Source: Nocardioides sp. URHA0020
Lineage (GTDB): Bacteria; Actinomycetota; Actinomycetes; Propionibacteriales; Nocardioidaceae
Direction of reading: 5' to 3'
DNA: 64,000 bases
Assembly: GCF_000620705.1 (NCBI RefSeq)
Contig: NZ_KK211166.1
Span: 607,117 to 671,116, forward strand
How positions within the stretch are numbered: the first letter of the stretch is position 1; the number at the start of each line of letters is the position of its first letter. The notes below the pieces were generated by a model that saw nothing but the letters and a program-made list of their open reading frames with translations, did no database searches and had not been told where the DNA came from. The translations under genes were made by a program, and so were the position numbers. This document shows, one piece after another, positions 25,082-33,045 of the stretch.

Positions 25082-25291
25082 CGGCCCATTGTCCCCGAGT
25101 CCTCCAACCGGGCCCAGTCGAGGGCCGACCGGCGCCCTCGCGGGGTGGGCCAGGCCACGTCGCGCCTCGCGGGCGATCAGCCGGACGAGAACGGGTTTCA
25201 CCGTCATGACCTGCGGGAATGGTCGTCACACCACTGAAGGGCTGCACACCGCGGACAACCGACGTACCGTAACTGGTGGAGGACTCGGTCG

Positions 25292-25307
25292 TTTGACGTC
25301 CGTCACA
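25292..25307 (+). promoter_or_regulatory. CRP/GlxR-like site
   Basis: TTTGACGTCCGTCACA matches the cAMP-receptor consensus TGTGA-N6-TCACA at nine of ten defined positions. It lies 45 bp before the ATG of the lytic transglycosylase-like gene. A TTGACG that could serve as a -35 box overlaps it. Function as an activator or repressor site cannot be decided from sequence. Confidence 0.45.
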
Positions 25308-25351
25308 ATGTGCTGTGGGAGCACCGGGTCCGAGGGAGCAGGAGCAGAGGG

Positions 25352-26557
25352 ATGACCAGCACCAGATCACCAGCGCGCTTCGGCCGCAGCCACAAGATCA
25401 TGGCCCTGGTCCCGCTCGCCATCCTCTCCGCCGCGTGGACCGCGAGCATCGCGACCACCGGCGCCGGTACGGCGCTCGCCGACTCCTCCAGCACCGAGCA
25501 GCAGCAACTCCCCGACGGCACCAGCCTGCCGACCGAGGCGATCGAGGCTCCCGCCAGCGTCTCCGCGGCGGGCGGCCTCGCGCCCGGCATCACCGGTGAC
25601 GCCCAGCGGGCCGTCGCCACCGCCTCCACCTCCGGCATCCCTGCCGCCGCGCTCGCGGCCTACCAGCGTGCCGAGACGGTCATCAACTCCGCCGACTCGA
25701 GCTGCCACCTCTCCTGGCAGCTGATCGCCGCGATCGGCCGGGTCGAGTCCGACCACGGTCGCTCCAGCGGCAACACCCTCGACGCCCACGGCGTCGAGCG
25801 TCCCGGCCTCTTCGGCAAGCCGCTCAACGGCGGCAACGGCACCAGCCGGATCGCGGACACCGACGCCGGCCAGTACGACGCCGACGCCAGCTGGGACCGC
25901 GCGGTCGGCCCGATGCAGTTCATCCCCTCGACCTGGTCGGTCGTCGGGGTCGACGCCGACGGCGACGGCCAGCGCAACCCGCAGGACATCGACGACGCCG
26001 CCCTCGCGACGGCCGTCTACCTCTGCTCCGGCGGCGACGACCTGGCCAAGGCCCCCGGCCAGCAGGCCGCCGTCTTCCGCTACAACCACAGCCAGCCGTA
26101 CGTCGACCTGGTCCTCTCCATCATGAACGCCTACCTCGACGGCGAGTTCACCTCCGTGCCCAACGGCGTCACGTCCGCCGGCTACGTCATCCCGCCGCTC
26201 CCCCAGCCGGTCCCCGGCACGAAGTCGCACTCGACCAAGGGTCACGGCAAGGGCCACGGCACCGGCGGCGGCTCCGGCGGCACCCCCAGCGGCAGCGCCC
26301 CGACCGCGAAGCCCACCTCGAAGCCGAGCGCGAAGCCCACGAAGGCACCGAGCAGCCCCTCCGTGCCGACCAAGGGCCCGTCGGCGCCAGTGCCCACGGT
26401 CGTCCTCCCGACCCTCCCCTCCACCTCGATCGAGCCCGTCGACAAGCTCCTCACCGAGGTCCAGGCCCGGGCCCAGTGCCTCCTCGACGGCTACGTCGAC
26501 AACGTGCTCAAGAGCAACGACCCCTACGACCAGTGCGTGTACGCCTACACCCACTGA
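25352..26557 (+). CDS. Secreted lytic transglycosylase-like protein
   Basis: A 401-residue exported protein predicted to cut peptidoglycan. An N-terminal signal or anchor helix lies at about residues 15-43. The catalytic domain (about 95-275) has CHLSWQLIAAIGRVESDHGR with the probable catalytic Glu132, then WDRAVGPMQFIPSTWSVVG and AVYLCSGGDDL, matching the SLT/MltB-like fold. A Pro/Ser/Lys-rich linker (about 290-350, with repeated KPTSKPSAKPTKAP-type runs) follows, and then a short C-terminal domain with two cysteines. GGAG-type bases upstream favour ATG 25352. A CRP-like site lies before the gene. Confidence 0.88.
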   Translation: MTSTRSPARFGRSHKIMALVPLAILSAAWTASIATTGAGTALADSSSTEQQQLPDGTSLPTEAIEAPASVSAAGGLAPGITGDAQRAVATASTSGIPAAALAAYQRAETVINSADSSCHLSWQLIAAIGRVESDHGRSSGNTLDAHGVERPGLFGKPLNGGNGTSRIADTDAGQYDADASWDRAVGPMQFIPSTWSVVGVDADGDGQRNPQDIDDAALATAVYLCSGGDDLAKAPGQQAAVFRYNHSQPYVDLVLSIMNAYLDGEFTSVPNGVTSAGYVIPPLPQPVPGTKSHSTKGHGKGHGTGGGSGGTPSGSAPTAKPTSKPSAKPTKAPSSPSVPTKGPSAPVPTVVLPTLPSTSIEPVDKLLTEVQARAQCLLDGYVDNVLKSNDPYDQCVYAYTH

Positions 26558-26569
26558 CCACCGCGCCCC

Positions 26570-26613
26570 GGTGGTTGAGGCGCGAAGGCCGCCAGGCCTG
26601 AGCCTCGAGACCA
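26570..26613 (+). repeat. Dispersed palindromic repeat copy A
   Basis: It begins GGTGGTTGAGGCGCGAAGG and ends CTGAGCCTCGAGACCA, with a GGCC-gcca-GGCC tip. The centre is the same as in the hybrid copy at 5-54. Confidence 0.75.
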
Positions 26614-26621
26614 CGCGTCCC

Positions 26622-26667
26622 GGTGGTTGAGGTGCGAGGCGCGCTAGCGCCGAGCCTCGAAACCACC
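26622..26667 (+). repeat. Dispersed palindromic repeat copy B
   Basis: It begins GGTGGTTGAGGTGCGAGGC and ends CGAGCCTCGAAACCACC, with a GCGC-tag-CGC tip. This is the most complete palindrome of the set, with GGTGGTT and AACCACC at the ends. Confidence 0.78.
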
Positions 26668-26757
26668 ACGACTGCGAGCAGGCCACAGGTCCGCTCGGCT
26701 AGGGCGCCGAGAGGCTGACGCCGGCGTACGGCCAGCTCGGGTCGACGCCGTCTCACC

Positions 26758-26865
26758 GGTGGTCGAGCAGCGAGCGCCAGCGAGCGTCGTCGAGACCCCC
26801 GCACCCGCCGTACTGCCTCGCCTGCGGGGGTTTCGAGACGGGCCTGGCGGCCCTCCTCAACCACC
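26758..26865. repeat. 108-bp composite of two opposed repeat copies (C and D)
   Basis: Copy C (26758-26797) starts GGTGGTCGAGCAGCGAGCG and ends TCGTCGAGACC. Copy D (26829-26865) is its relative on the other strand, ending CCTCCTCAACCACC. Their inner flanks CCCCCGCA (ending 26803) and TGCGGGGG (26823-26830) pair, so the two can close into one long stem. Confidence 0.78.
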
Positions 26866-26901
26866 GGGTGGGCAGCGTCCTCCTCAACCACCGGCGCCCC
26901 C

Positions 26902-27009
26902 GGTGGTCGAGCAGCGAGCGCCAGCGAGCGTCGTCGAGACCCCCGCACCCGAGATCGCACCTACGCTGCGGGGGTTTCGAGACGGGCCTAGCGGCCCTCC
27001 TCAACCACC
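26902..27009. repeat. Second 108-bp composite repeat (E and F)
   Basis: This has the same structure and the same length as 26758-26865. E (26902-26942) starts GGTGGTCGAGCAGCGAGCG; F (26973-27009) ends CCTCCTCAACCACC; the inner CCCCCGCA and TGCGGGGG are kept, while the about 20-nt loop between them differs. The two composites are 144 bp apart start to start. Confidence 0.78.
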
Positions 27010-27068
27010 GGTGGGCCGCCCTCGGTGGTTCGCGGAGCCCGAACGGCGCCCGACGGCGCCCTTGAAGC

Positions 27069-28070
27069 TCAGCGAGCAAGCAGCCGGGCGACTTCGCTCG
27101 CCCAGTAGGTGAGCACCACGTCGGCGCCGGCACGCCGGATCGAGATCAGGGTCTCCAGGATCGCGGCCTCGCGGTCGATCCAGCCGTTGGCGGCAGCGGC
27201 CTCGACCATGGCGTACTCACCGGAGATGTTGTACGCCGCGACCGGCACGTCGACCGCGTCGCGCACCTGACGGAGCACGTCGAGGTAGGCGAGCGCGGGC
27301 TTCACCATCACGATGTCGGCGCCCTCGGCGACGTCGAGCAGCGCCTCGCGCACGCCCTCGCGGCCGTTGGCGGGGTCCTGCTGGTAGGTGCGTCGGTCGC
27401 CCTGGAGCGAGGAGTCGACGGCCTCGCGGAAGGGGCCGAAGAAGGCGGACGCGTACTTCGCCGAGTACGCCAGGATCGAGACGTCGGTGTGCTCGGCGGC
27501 GTCGAGAGCCGCGCGGATCACGGCGACCTGGCCGTCCATCATCCCGCTCGGGCCGACCATGTCGACGCCGGCGTGGGCCTGGGCGCGAGCCATCTCGGCG
27601 TACGCCGCAAGGGTGCGGTCGTTGTCCACCTTGCCGTCGGGCGTGAGGACGCCGCAGTGGCCGTGGTCGGTGAACTCGTCGAGGCAGAGGTCGCTCATCA
27701 CCGTGAGGGCGTCGCCGACCTCGGCGACGACGTCGGTGATCGCGAGGTTGAGCACACCGGCGGGATCGATGGCGCCGGAGCCGGTGGCGTCCTTGCTCTC
27801 GGGGATGCCGAAGAGCATCACGCCACCCAGGCCCAGCTCGGCGGCCTCGGCCACCGCCGCGAGGAGCGAGTCGCGGGTGTGCTGGACCACGCCGGGCATC
27901 GACGAGATGGGCTTCGGCTCGGCGAGACCCTCGCGGACGAAGAGCGGCAGCACCAGCTGACGCGCCTCGAGCGACGTCTCCCCGACCATCCGGCGCAGCG
28001 CCGGCGTGGTGCGCAGCCGGCGTGGCCGGACCAGCGGTCCGGTCACCGGGGCGACGTCGCGCTCGGTCAC
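27069..28070 (-). CDS. hemB: Delta-aminolevulinic acid dehydratase (porphobilinogen synthase)
   Basis: A 333-residue enzyme that condenses two 5-aminolevulinates to porphobilinogen. The two Schiff-base lysines are Lys205 (YSAKYASAF) and Lys257 ([11 protein letters not shown]). The metal-binding loop reads [15 protein letters not shown] (126-140): Cys129 and Cys139 remain, but the middle cysteine of the zinc type is Asp131, so this is a mixed site rather than the classic three-cysteine zinc site. The GTG at 28070 overlaps the cobA/hemD stop. It is the last gene of the rex-hem operon. Confidence 0.95.
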   Translation of the reverse strand: MTERDVAPVTGPLVRPRRLRTTPALRRMVGETSLEARQLVLPLFVREGLAEPKPISSMPGVVQHTRDSLLAAVAEAAELGLGGVMLFGIPESKDATGSGAIDPAGVLNLAITDVVAEVGDALTVMSDLCLDEFTDHGHCGVLTPDGKVDNDRTLAAYAEMARAQAHAGVDMVGPSGMMDGQVAVIRAALDAAEHTDVSILAYSAKYASAFFGPFREAVDSSLQGDRRTYQQDPANGREGVREALLDVAEGADIVMVKPALAYLDVLRQVRDAVDVPVAAYNISGEYAMVEAAAANGWIDREAAILETLISIRRAGADVVLTYWASEVARLLAR

Positions 28071-29719
28071 TCCGCGCGCACCCGACGACGGGCCGACGGC
28101 TTGCGCTCGGACGGCTTGGTCACCGGCTGGCCGGACTCGACGAGCGAGGCGCGACGGGCGGCACCGAAGTCGGCGAGCGCGTCGACGAGCTCCTCGACGT
28201 CCGGGCGGCTGGCGAGGACGTCGACGCGCAGGCCGTGCTCCTCGGCCGTCTTGGCCGTGGCCGGCCCGATCACCGCGATGATCGTCGAGGTGTGCGGCTT
28301 GCCGGCGATGCCGACCAGGTTGCGCACCGTCGAGGACGAGGTGAAGACGACCGCGTCGAACTTGCCGGTCTTGATCGCGTCGCGGGTCTCGGGCGGCGGC
28401 GGGGCGGCCCGGACGGTGCGGTACGCCGTGACGTCGTCGCACTCCCAGCCCAGGTCGATCAGGCCGGCGACGAGGTTCTCGGTGGCGATGTCGGCGCGGG
28501 GCAGGAAGACCCGGTTGATCGGGTCGAGCGCCTCGTCGTACTCCGGCCAGTCGGCCAGCAGGCCGGCAGCGGACTGCTCGCCCGAGGGCACCAGGTCGGC
28601 CCGGAGGCCCCACTGACCGATCGCCTCGGCGGTCTTGTCACCGACGGCGGCGATCTTGAGCCCGGAGAAGGCGCGGGCGTCGAGGCCGTACTCCTCGAAC
28701 TTCTCGCGCACGGCCTTGACCGCGTTGACCGAGGTGAAGGCGATCCACTCGTAGCGGCCCTCGACGAGGCCGCGGACGGCCTTGTCCATCTGCTGGGGGT
28801 TGCGCGGCGGCTCGACCGAGATCGTGGGGACCTCGTCCGGGACGGCGCCGTACCCGCGCAGGCGCTCGGAGAGCGAGCCCGCCTGCTCCTTGGTGCGCGG
28901 CACCAGGACGCGCCAGCCGAAGAGCGGCTTGGTCTCGAACCACGACAGCGACTCGCGCAGGTCGACGACGTCGCCGACGACGGTGACGGCCGGCGGGGAC
29001 ATCCGCGCGGCCCGCGCGTCGACGGCGATCCGCTCGAGGGTCGAGGTGACGGTGGCCTGCTCGGTGGTGGTGCCGACCCGCGTCATCGCGACCGCGGTCT
29101 GCGGGCTGCGCCCGGCGGCGATCAGCGCCTTGGCGATGTCGCCGATCTGGCCGACGGCCGAGAGCAGCACGAGCGTGCGCTTGGTGGAGTACTGGCTCCA
29201 GTCGACCTTGTCGCCACACGTGACGACGGCGACCTCGCGGTGGTCCTTGGTCGTCAGCGGGATGCCGGCGTACGCCGGGACCGCGTTGACCGACGAGACG
29301 CCGGGGACGATCTCGAAGGCGAGACCGGCCTTGACGCAGGCCTGCGCCTCCTCCGGGCCCGAGGCGTAGAGGAAGGGGTCACCCGACATCAGCCGGACGA
29401 CGCGCAGCCCCCTCTTGGCCTGCTTGACGACGACCTTGCCGCGCGCGGCGTGGGTCAGCGGCTGGCCGTCCTCGCCGAAGCCGCCGTCGACGATCTCGGG
29501 GCCGACCGGCTCCGAGGCGTCCTCGGAGGGCACCGGCAGGCCGAGGACCTGCCGGATCAGCTCGGCGTGGTCGGGCACCTCGGTCACCACGACGTCGGCG
29601 CGTCGCAGCAGCTCGGCGGCGCGCACCGTCAGCAGGCCCGGATCACCGGGGCCGCTGCCGACGAACGACACCCAACCACGCGGCTGGCTCTGGTTCGGGC
29701 TGGTCTGCGCTCGGGTCAT
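28067..29719 (-). CDS. cobA-hemD: Fused uroporphyrinogen-III C-methyltransferase / uroporphyrinogen-III synthase
   Basis: A 550-residue bifunctional protein. Residues about 18-260 are the SAM-dependent methyltransferase ([20 protein letters not shown] near the start, [14 protein letters not shown], and the [16 protein letters not shown] segment), which sends uroporphyrinogen III toward siroheme and cobalamin. Residues about 275-535 are uroporphyrinogen-III synthase ([20 protein letters not shown] to [13 protein letters not shown]), which closes the tetrapyrrole ring made by HemC. The fusion is common in actinobacteria. It overlaps hemC and hemB by 4 bp each. Confidence 0.94.
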   Translation of the reverse strand: MTRAQTSPNQSQPRGWVSFVGSGPGDPGLLTVRAAELLRRADVVVTEVPDHAELIRQVLGLPVPSEDASEPVGPEIVDGGFGEDGQPLTHAARGKVVVKQAKRGLRVVRLMSGDPFLYASGPEEAQACVKAGLAFEIVPGVSSVNAVPAYAGIPLTTKDHREVAVVTCGDKVDWSQYSTKRTLVLLSAVGQIGDIAKALIAAGRSPQTAVAMTRVGTTTEQATVTSTLERIAVDARAARMSPPAVTVVGDVVDLRESLSWFETKPLFGWRVLVPRTKEQAGSLSERLRGYGAVPDEVPTISVEPPRNPQQMDKAVRGLVEGRYEWIAFTSVNAVKAVREKFEEYGLDARAFSGLKIAAVGDKTAEAIGQWGLRADLVPSGEQSAAGLLADWPEYDEALDPINRVFLPRADIATENLVAGLIDLGWECDDVTAYRTVRAAPPPPETRDAIKTGKFDAVVFTSSSTVRNLVGIAGKPHTSTIIAVIGPATAKTAEEHGLRVDVLASRPDVEELVDALADFGAARRASLVESGQPVTKPSERKPSARRRVRAE

Positions 29720-30675
29720 GCGTTCTGCACCTTGTCTAGCGAATCGTTCGTTGGTAGCGCCAGGTCTGCTGCGCCGTCGGCGAGCATCTCCGTCGCGAGC
29801 CGGTCACCGACGCCCGCGGCGTCGGCGGGATCCCCGGTGGCGGACATCCGCACCGAGAGCCCCCCGTCGGGTGACAGGGCGATCGCCCGCACCCACAGCT
29901 CCTCGCCGTCCTCGCCCTCGACCACGTCGGCCAGGGCTCCGATCGGCGCGGAGCAACCTCCCTCCAGCGTCGCGAGCACCGCTCGCTCCGCCTCGACCGC
30001 GGCGCGGGTCCGCGGGTCGTCCAGCACCTCGCGCAGCTGCGCTGCGAGGTCGTCGTCGGTGCGGCACTCGACCGCCAGCGCGCCCTGCCCGGGGGCGGGC
30101 AGCATCTGCAGCGGGTCGAGCACCTCGGTCACCTCGTCGAGGCGGCCGATGCGGGCCAGGCCGGCCCGGGCGAGCACGACGGCGTCGTACTCGCCGGAGC
30201 GGACCTTGGCGATCCGGGTGTCCACGTTGCCGCGTACGCCGGACACCTCGACCCCGAGGCCGAGCGCGTGCAGCTGGGCCGCCCGGCGGGGCGAGCCGGT
30301 GCCGACGCGGCTGCCCACCGGCAGCTCGCCGAGGGTCAGCCCGTTGCGGGCGACGACCGCGTCACGCGGGTCCTCGCGCGGCGGGATCGCCGCCAGGGTG
30401 ATGCCGTCGGCGGGGTAGGTCGGCAGGTCCTTGAGCGAGTGCACGGCGACGTCGACGCGACCGTCGAGGAGCGCGTCGCGCAGGGCGTTGACGAAGATGC
30501 CGGTGGACGACGCGCTGGCGACCGGCGTGCCGGCGGCCTGGCTGCGATCGCCCTCGGTGCTGATCTCGACCAGCTCCACCTCGCGCCCGAGCGACTCGGC
30601 GATCCGGTCGGCGACGAGCTGGGACTGGGTGGTGGCGAGGACCGAGGCGCGGGTCCCGACGCGGATGGCGCTCAT
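29716..30675 (-). CDS. hemC: Hydroxymethylbilane synthase
   Basis: A 319-residue porphobilinogen deaminase that assembles four porphobilinogens into the linear tetrapyrrole. The dipyrromethane cofactor attaches to Cys241 in LEGGCSAPIGA. Other family signatures are HSLKDLPT (79-86) and GTGSPRRAAQL (125-135). It starts with ATG at 30675 overlapping the hemA stop. Length is normal. Confidence 0.96.
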   Translation of the reverse strand: MSAIRVGTRASVLATTQSQLVADRIAESLGREVELVEISTEGDRSQAAGTPVASASSTGIFVNALRDALLDGRVDVAVHSLKDLPTYPADGITLAAIPPREDPRDAVVARNGLTLGELPVGSRVGTGSPRRAAQLHALGLGVEVSGVRGNVDTRIAKVRSGEYDAVVLARAGLARIGRLDEVTEVLDPLQMLPAPGQGALAVECRTDDDLAAQLREVLDDPRTRAAVEAERAVLATLEGGCSAPIGALADVVEGEDGEELWVRAIALSPDGGLSVRMSATGDPADAAGVGDRLATEMLADGAADLALPTNDSLDKVQNA

Positions 30676-31964
30676 GCCAGGCCTCCCGGACGGGTGACGG
30701 CGTCGACGGCCTCGGGGTCGAGCGCGAAGAGCTCGGCGAGGGCGGCGGCGTACGAGACGGCGCCGGACTCGTTGGCCAGCTCCTTGACCCGCACAGTTGG
30801 CTCGTGGAGCAGCTTGTCGGCGACGCGTCGTACGGCGTGCAGCACCTCGGCGCGAGTGGCCTCGTCGAGGTCGGGGAGGCGACCCTCGAGGCGCTCCATC
30901 TCGGCGTCGACGACCGCGGTCGCCATCGAGCGGAGGGCGACGACGGTCGGGGTGACGTTGGCCTGGCGGCGGGCGGCCAGGAAGGCGGCCACCTCCTGGG
31001 TGACGATGCCCCGGACGGCGGTGACCTCCTTGCCGGCATCGCTGTCGCGCAGCTCCTCCGCCAGCTCCGCCAGGTTGACCAGCGAGACGCCGGGGAGGTC
31101 CGCGACGGCGGGGTCGACGTCGTGCGGCAGGGCGAGGTCGATGATCGTGAGCCGGCGACCGTCGGTCGTCGCGGCGGCCACCGCGGCCGCGGGGACGATC
31201 ACGCCGGTGGCGCCGGTGCAGGAGATGACGACGTCGGCGACGGCCAGCTCGGCGTCGAGGTCGGCCAGCGAGACGGCGCGCGCGCCGTACTCGGTGGCCA
31301 GCCGGTCGGCGTTGCCGGCGCTCCGGTTGGCGACGGCGATGCTGCCCGCGCCGCGACGGGCGACCGTGGCGGTGGCGAGGCCGGCCATCGCGCCGGCACC
31401 CAGGACGAGCACCCGCTTGTCCGACAGGTCGCCGCCGGCCGCGTGGCTGCGGTCGAGCGCTGCGCTGACGAGGGTCGGCGCGGCCTGGTCGATGTCGGTC
31501 TCGGCGCGGGCGCGCTTGCCCACGCGCAGCGCCTGCTGGAAGAGCACGTTGAGGGCGGGACCGGCGGTGCCGAGCTCCTGACCCAGGGCCAGCGCGTCGC
31601 GGGCCTGGCCGAGGATCTGGCCCTCGCCGATCGCCATCGAGTCGAGCCCGGCGACGACGCGGAAGAGGTGGGAGACGGCACCGTCGTCGTAGTGCACGTA
31701 GAGGTGCGGCAGCATCGCCTCGGCGGTCTCACCGGCCCGGTCAACCAGCAGCCGGGAGACGTCCTCGACGCTGCCGTGGAAGCGGTCGACGTCGGCGTAG
31801 ATCTCGAGGCGGTTGCAGGTCGAGATGACGGTGGCCTCGGTGACGTGCTCGCACCGGGAGACCTCGTCGATGAGCTTGCGGACGCCCCCGGCGTCGGCCG
31901 CGACCTGCTCGAGCAGCCAGACCGGCGCGGACCGGTGGGAGATCCCGACAACCAGGACGCTCAC
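30672..31964 (-). CDS. hemA: Glutamyl-tRNA reductase
   Basis: A 430-residue NADPH-dependent enzyme, first of the C5 heme pathway; it reduces glutamyl-tRNA to glutamate-1-semialdehyde for HemL. The catalytic cysteine is Cys50 in ISTCNRLEIYAD. The N-terminal GISHRSAPV, the NADPH loop VLGAGAMAG (about residue 178) and the C-terminal dimerisation helix are all present. It overlaps rex by 4 bp, so heme entry is controlled together with the redox sensor. Confidence 0.96.
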   Translation of the reverse strand: MSVLVVGISHRSAPVWLLEQVAADAGGVRKLIDEVSRCEHVTEATVISTCNRLEIYADVDRFHGSVEDVSRLLVDRAGETAEAMLPHLYVHYDDGAVSHLFRVVAGLDSMAIGEGQILGQARDALALGQELGTAGPALNVLFQQALRVGKRARAETDIDQAAPTLVSAALDRSHAAGGDLSDKRVLVLGAGAMAGLATATVARRGAGSIAVANRSAGNADRLATEYGARAVSLADLDAELAVADVVISCTGATGVIVPAAAVAAATTDGRRLTIIDLALPHDVDPAVADLPGVSLVNLAELAEELRDSDAGKEVTAVRGIVTQEVAAFLAARRQANVTPTVVALRSMATAVVDAEMERLEGRLPDLDEATRAEVLHAVRRVADKLLHEPTVRVKELANESGAVSYAAALAELFALDPEAVDAVTRPGGLA

Positions 31965-32620
31965 GCCGTCGCCGCCTTCCGCTGCTCGTGGTACGCCAGG
32001 ATCTGCAGCTCGATGGAGAGGTCGACCTTGCGCACGTCGACCTGCGCGGGCACCGCGAGCACGATCGGCGCGAAGTTCAGGATGCTGGTGACCCCGCAGG
32101 CGACCATCCGGTCCGCGACGTCCTGGGCGGCGACGGCCGGAGTCGCGATCACCCCGATGGCGACGTCGTGGTCGGTGACGATCTGCTCGAGGTGGTCGAA
32201 GGGGCGCACCTCGATGCCGGCGACGACCTCGTCGCGGCGGGCGGGATCGGCGTCGAGCAGCGCCACGACGCGGAAGCCGCGGCTGCGGAAGCCGGAGTAG
32301 TTGGCGAGCGCCTGGCCGAGGTTGCCGATGCCCACGATGACCACGGGCCAGTCCTGCGTCACGCCGATCTCGCGGGCGATCTGGTAGCGGAGGTACTCCA
32401 CGTCGTACCCGACCCCGCGGGTGCCATAGCTGCCGAGGTAGGAGAGGTCCTTGCGCAGCTTGGCGCTGTTGACGCCGGCCGCGCCGGCGAGCTCCTCGCT
32501 GGAGCAGGTGCTGGTGCCCTGCTCGGACAGCGTCGTGAGCGCTCGGAGGTAGATGGGCAGCCGCGCGACCGTCGCTTCGGGAATGTCCCGGGAGCTGTCG
32601 GGTGAAGTCCGTGCCGTCAC
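31961..32620 (-). CDS. rex: Redox-sensing transcriptional repressor Rex
   Basis: A 219-residue NADH/NAD+ sensor. Residues 14-80 form the winged helix (ATVARLPIYLRALTTLSEQG, AGVNSAKLRKDLSYLGSYG), and the Rossmann domain begins VVIVGIGNLGQALANY (93-108), with GIGNLG at 97-102. The C-terminal helix for domain swapping follows. NADH binding releases Rex from DNA. GTG at 32620 has GAGAAGG upstream at good spacing. A Rex operator over the promoter of this operon indicates autoregulation and control of heme genes. Confidence 0.95.
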   Translation of the reverse strand: MTARTSPDSSRDIPEATVARLPIYLRALTTLSEQGTSTCSSEELAGAAGVNSAKLRKDLSYLGSYGTRGVGYDVEYLRYQIAREIGVTQDWPVVIVGIGNLGQALANYSGFRSRGFRVVALLDADPARRDEVVAGIEVRPFDHLEQIVTDHDVAIGVIATPAVAAQDVADRMVACGVTSILNFAPIVLAVPAQVDVRKVDLSIELQILAYHEQRKAATA

Positions 32621-32707
32621 TGCGTTGCCTTCTCCATAGCCAGGGGGCTGCTGGGCCGTCGTCGGGCGCCCTGGAACGACTCGTTCCGGGTGCCCGGCGG
32701 CTCGATC

Positions 32708-32736
32708 ACTGTAGGAGTTTGTGAACGGGAGAACAA
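32708..32736 (-). promoter_or_regulatory. rex-hem operon promoter with Rex operator
   Basis: On the minus strand, TTGTTC (-35, 32731-32736) and TACAGT (-10, 32708-32713) are 17 bp apart. The 18-nt element TTGTTCTCCCGTTCACAA (32719-32736) matches the Rex consensus TTGTGAA-N4-TTCACAA in its right half fully and in the outer four bases of the left half. It covers the -35 box and most of the spacer, so bound Rex would block polymerase. The expected transcript starts about 80 nt before the rex GTG. Confidence 0.7.
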
Positions 32737-32802
32737 AACGAGAGGCGGTCCCCGGGCCCGTGGGACTAGCACATGTGACATGACCCACGCCCGCCGGGTC
32801 GG

Positions 32803-33045
32803 TCAGGCGGTGAGAGCGGTGCGCAGGCGCTGCTCGTCGACGCGCCAGAAGTCGTGCTGCCGACCGTCCACGAAGGTCACCGGCACCTCGTCGGTGAAGC
32901 GCTCGCGCAGCGCCGGGTCGTCGTCGATCGACACCTCGGCGTACGACGCCCCGAGATCGGCACACACCTGCTCGATGACCGCGCGGGCCGCGTCGCACAG
33001 GTGGCAGCCCGGGCGGGAGTAGAGCGTGACCCGGGGCTCGCTCAC
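32803..33045 (-). CDS. Glutaredoxin-family protein
   Basis: An 80-residue protein of the glutaredoxin-like DUF836 group, a small cytoplasmic redox protein. The active-site pair is Cys14 and Cys17 ([10 protein letters not shown]), and the cis-Pro loop is [10 protein letters not shown]. Such genes commonly sit just upstream of rex in actinobacteria. GTG at 33045 overlaps the acyl-CoA ligase stop, so it is the last gene of that transcript; 182 bp separate it from rex. Confidence 0.88.
   Translation of the reverse strand: MSEPRVTLYSRPGCHLCDAARAVIEQVCADLGASYAEVSIDDDPALRERFTDEVPVTFVDGRQHDFWRVDEQRLRTALTA

Larger units (their letters stand above)
26558..27068. other. Gene-free region filled with palindromic repeats
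   Basis: These 511 bp between the convergent transglycosylase-like and hemB genes contain no credible gene. Six copies of the GGTGGT(T/C)GAG...CTCGA(A/G)ACC repeat occupy most of it. The remainder (26668-26757 and 27010-27068) is plain GC-rich sequence in which I see nothing. Confidence 0.75.

Noticed and set aside
25082..25351. Cyclic di-AMP (ydaO) riboswitch before the lytic transglycosylase-like gene
   Set aside because: Such riboswitches occur before cell-wall hydrolase genes in actinobacteria, but I do not find the conserved core motifs here.
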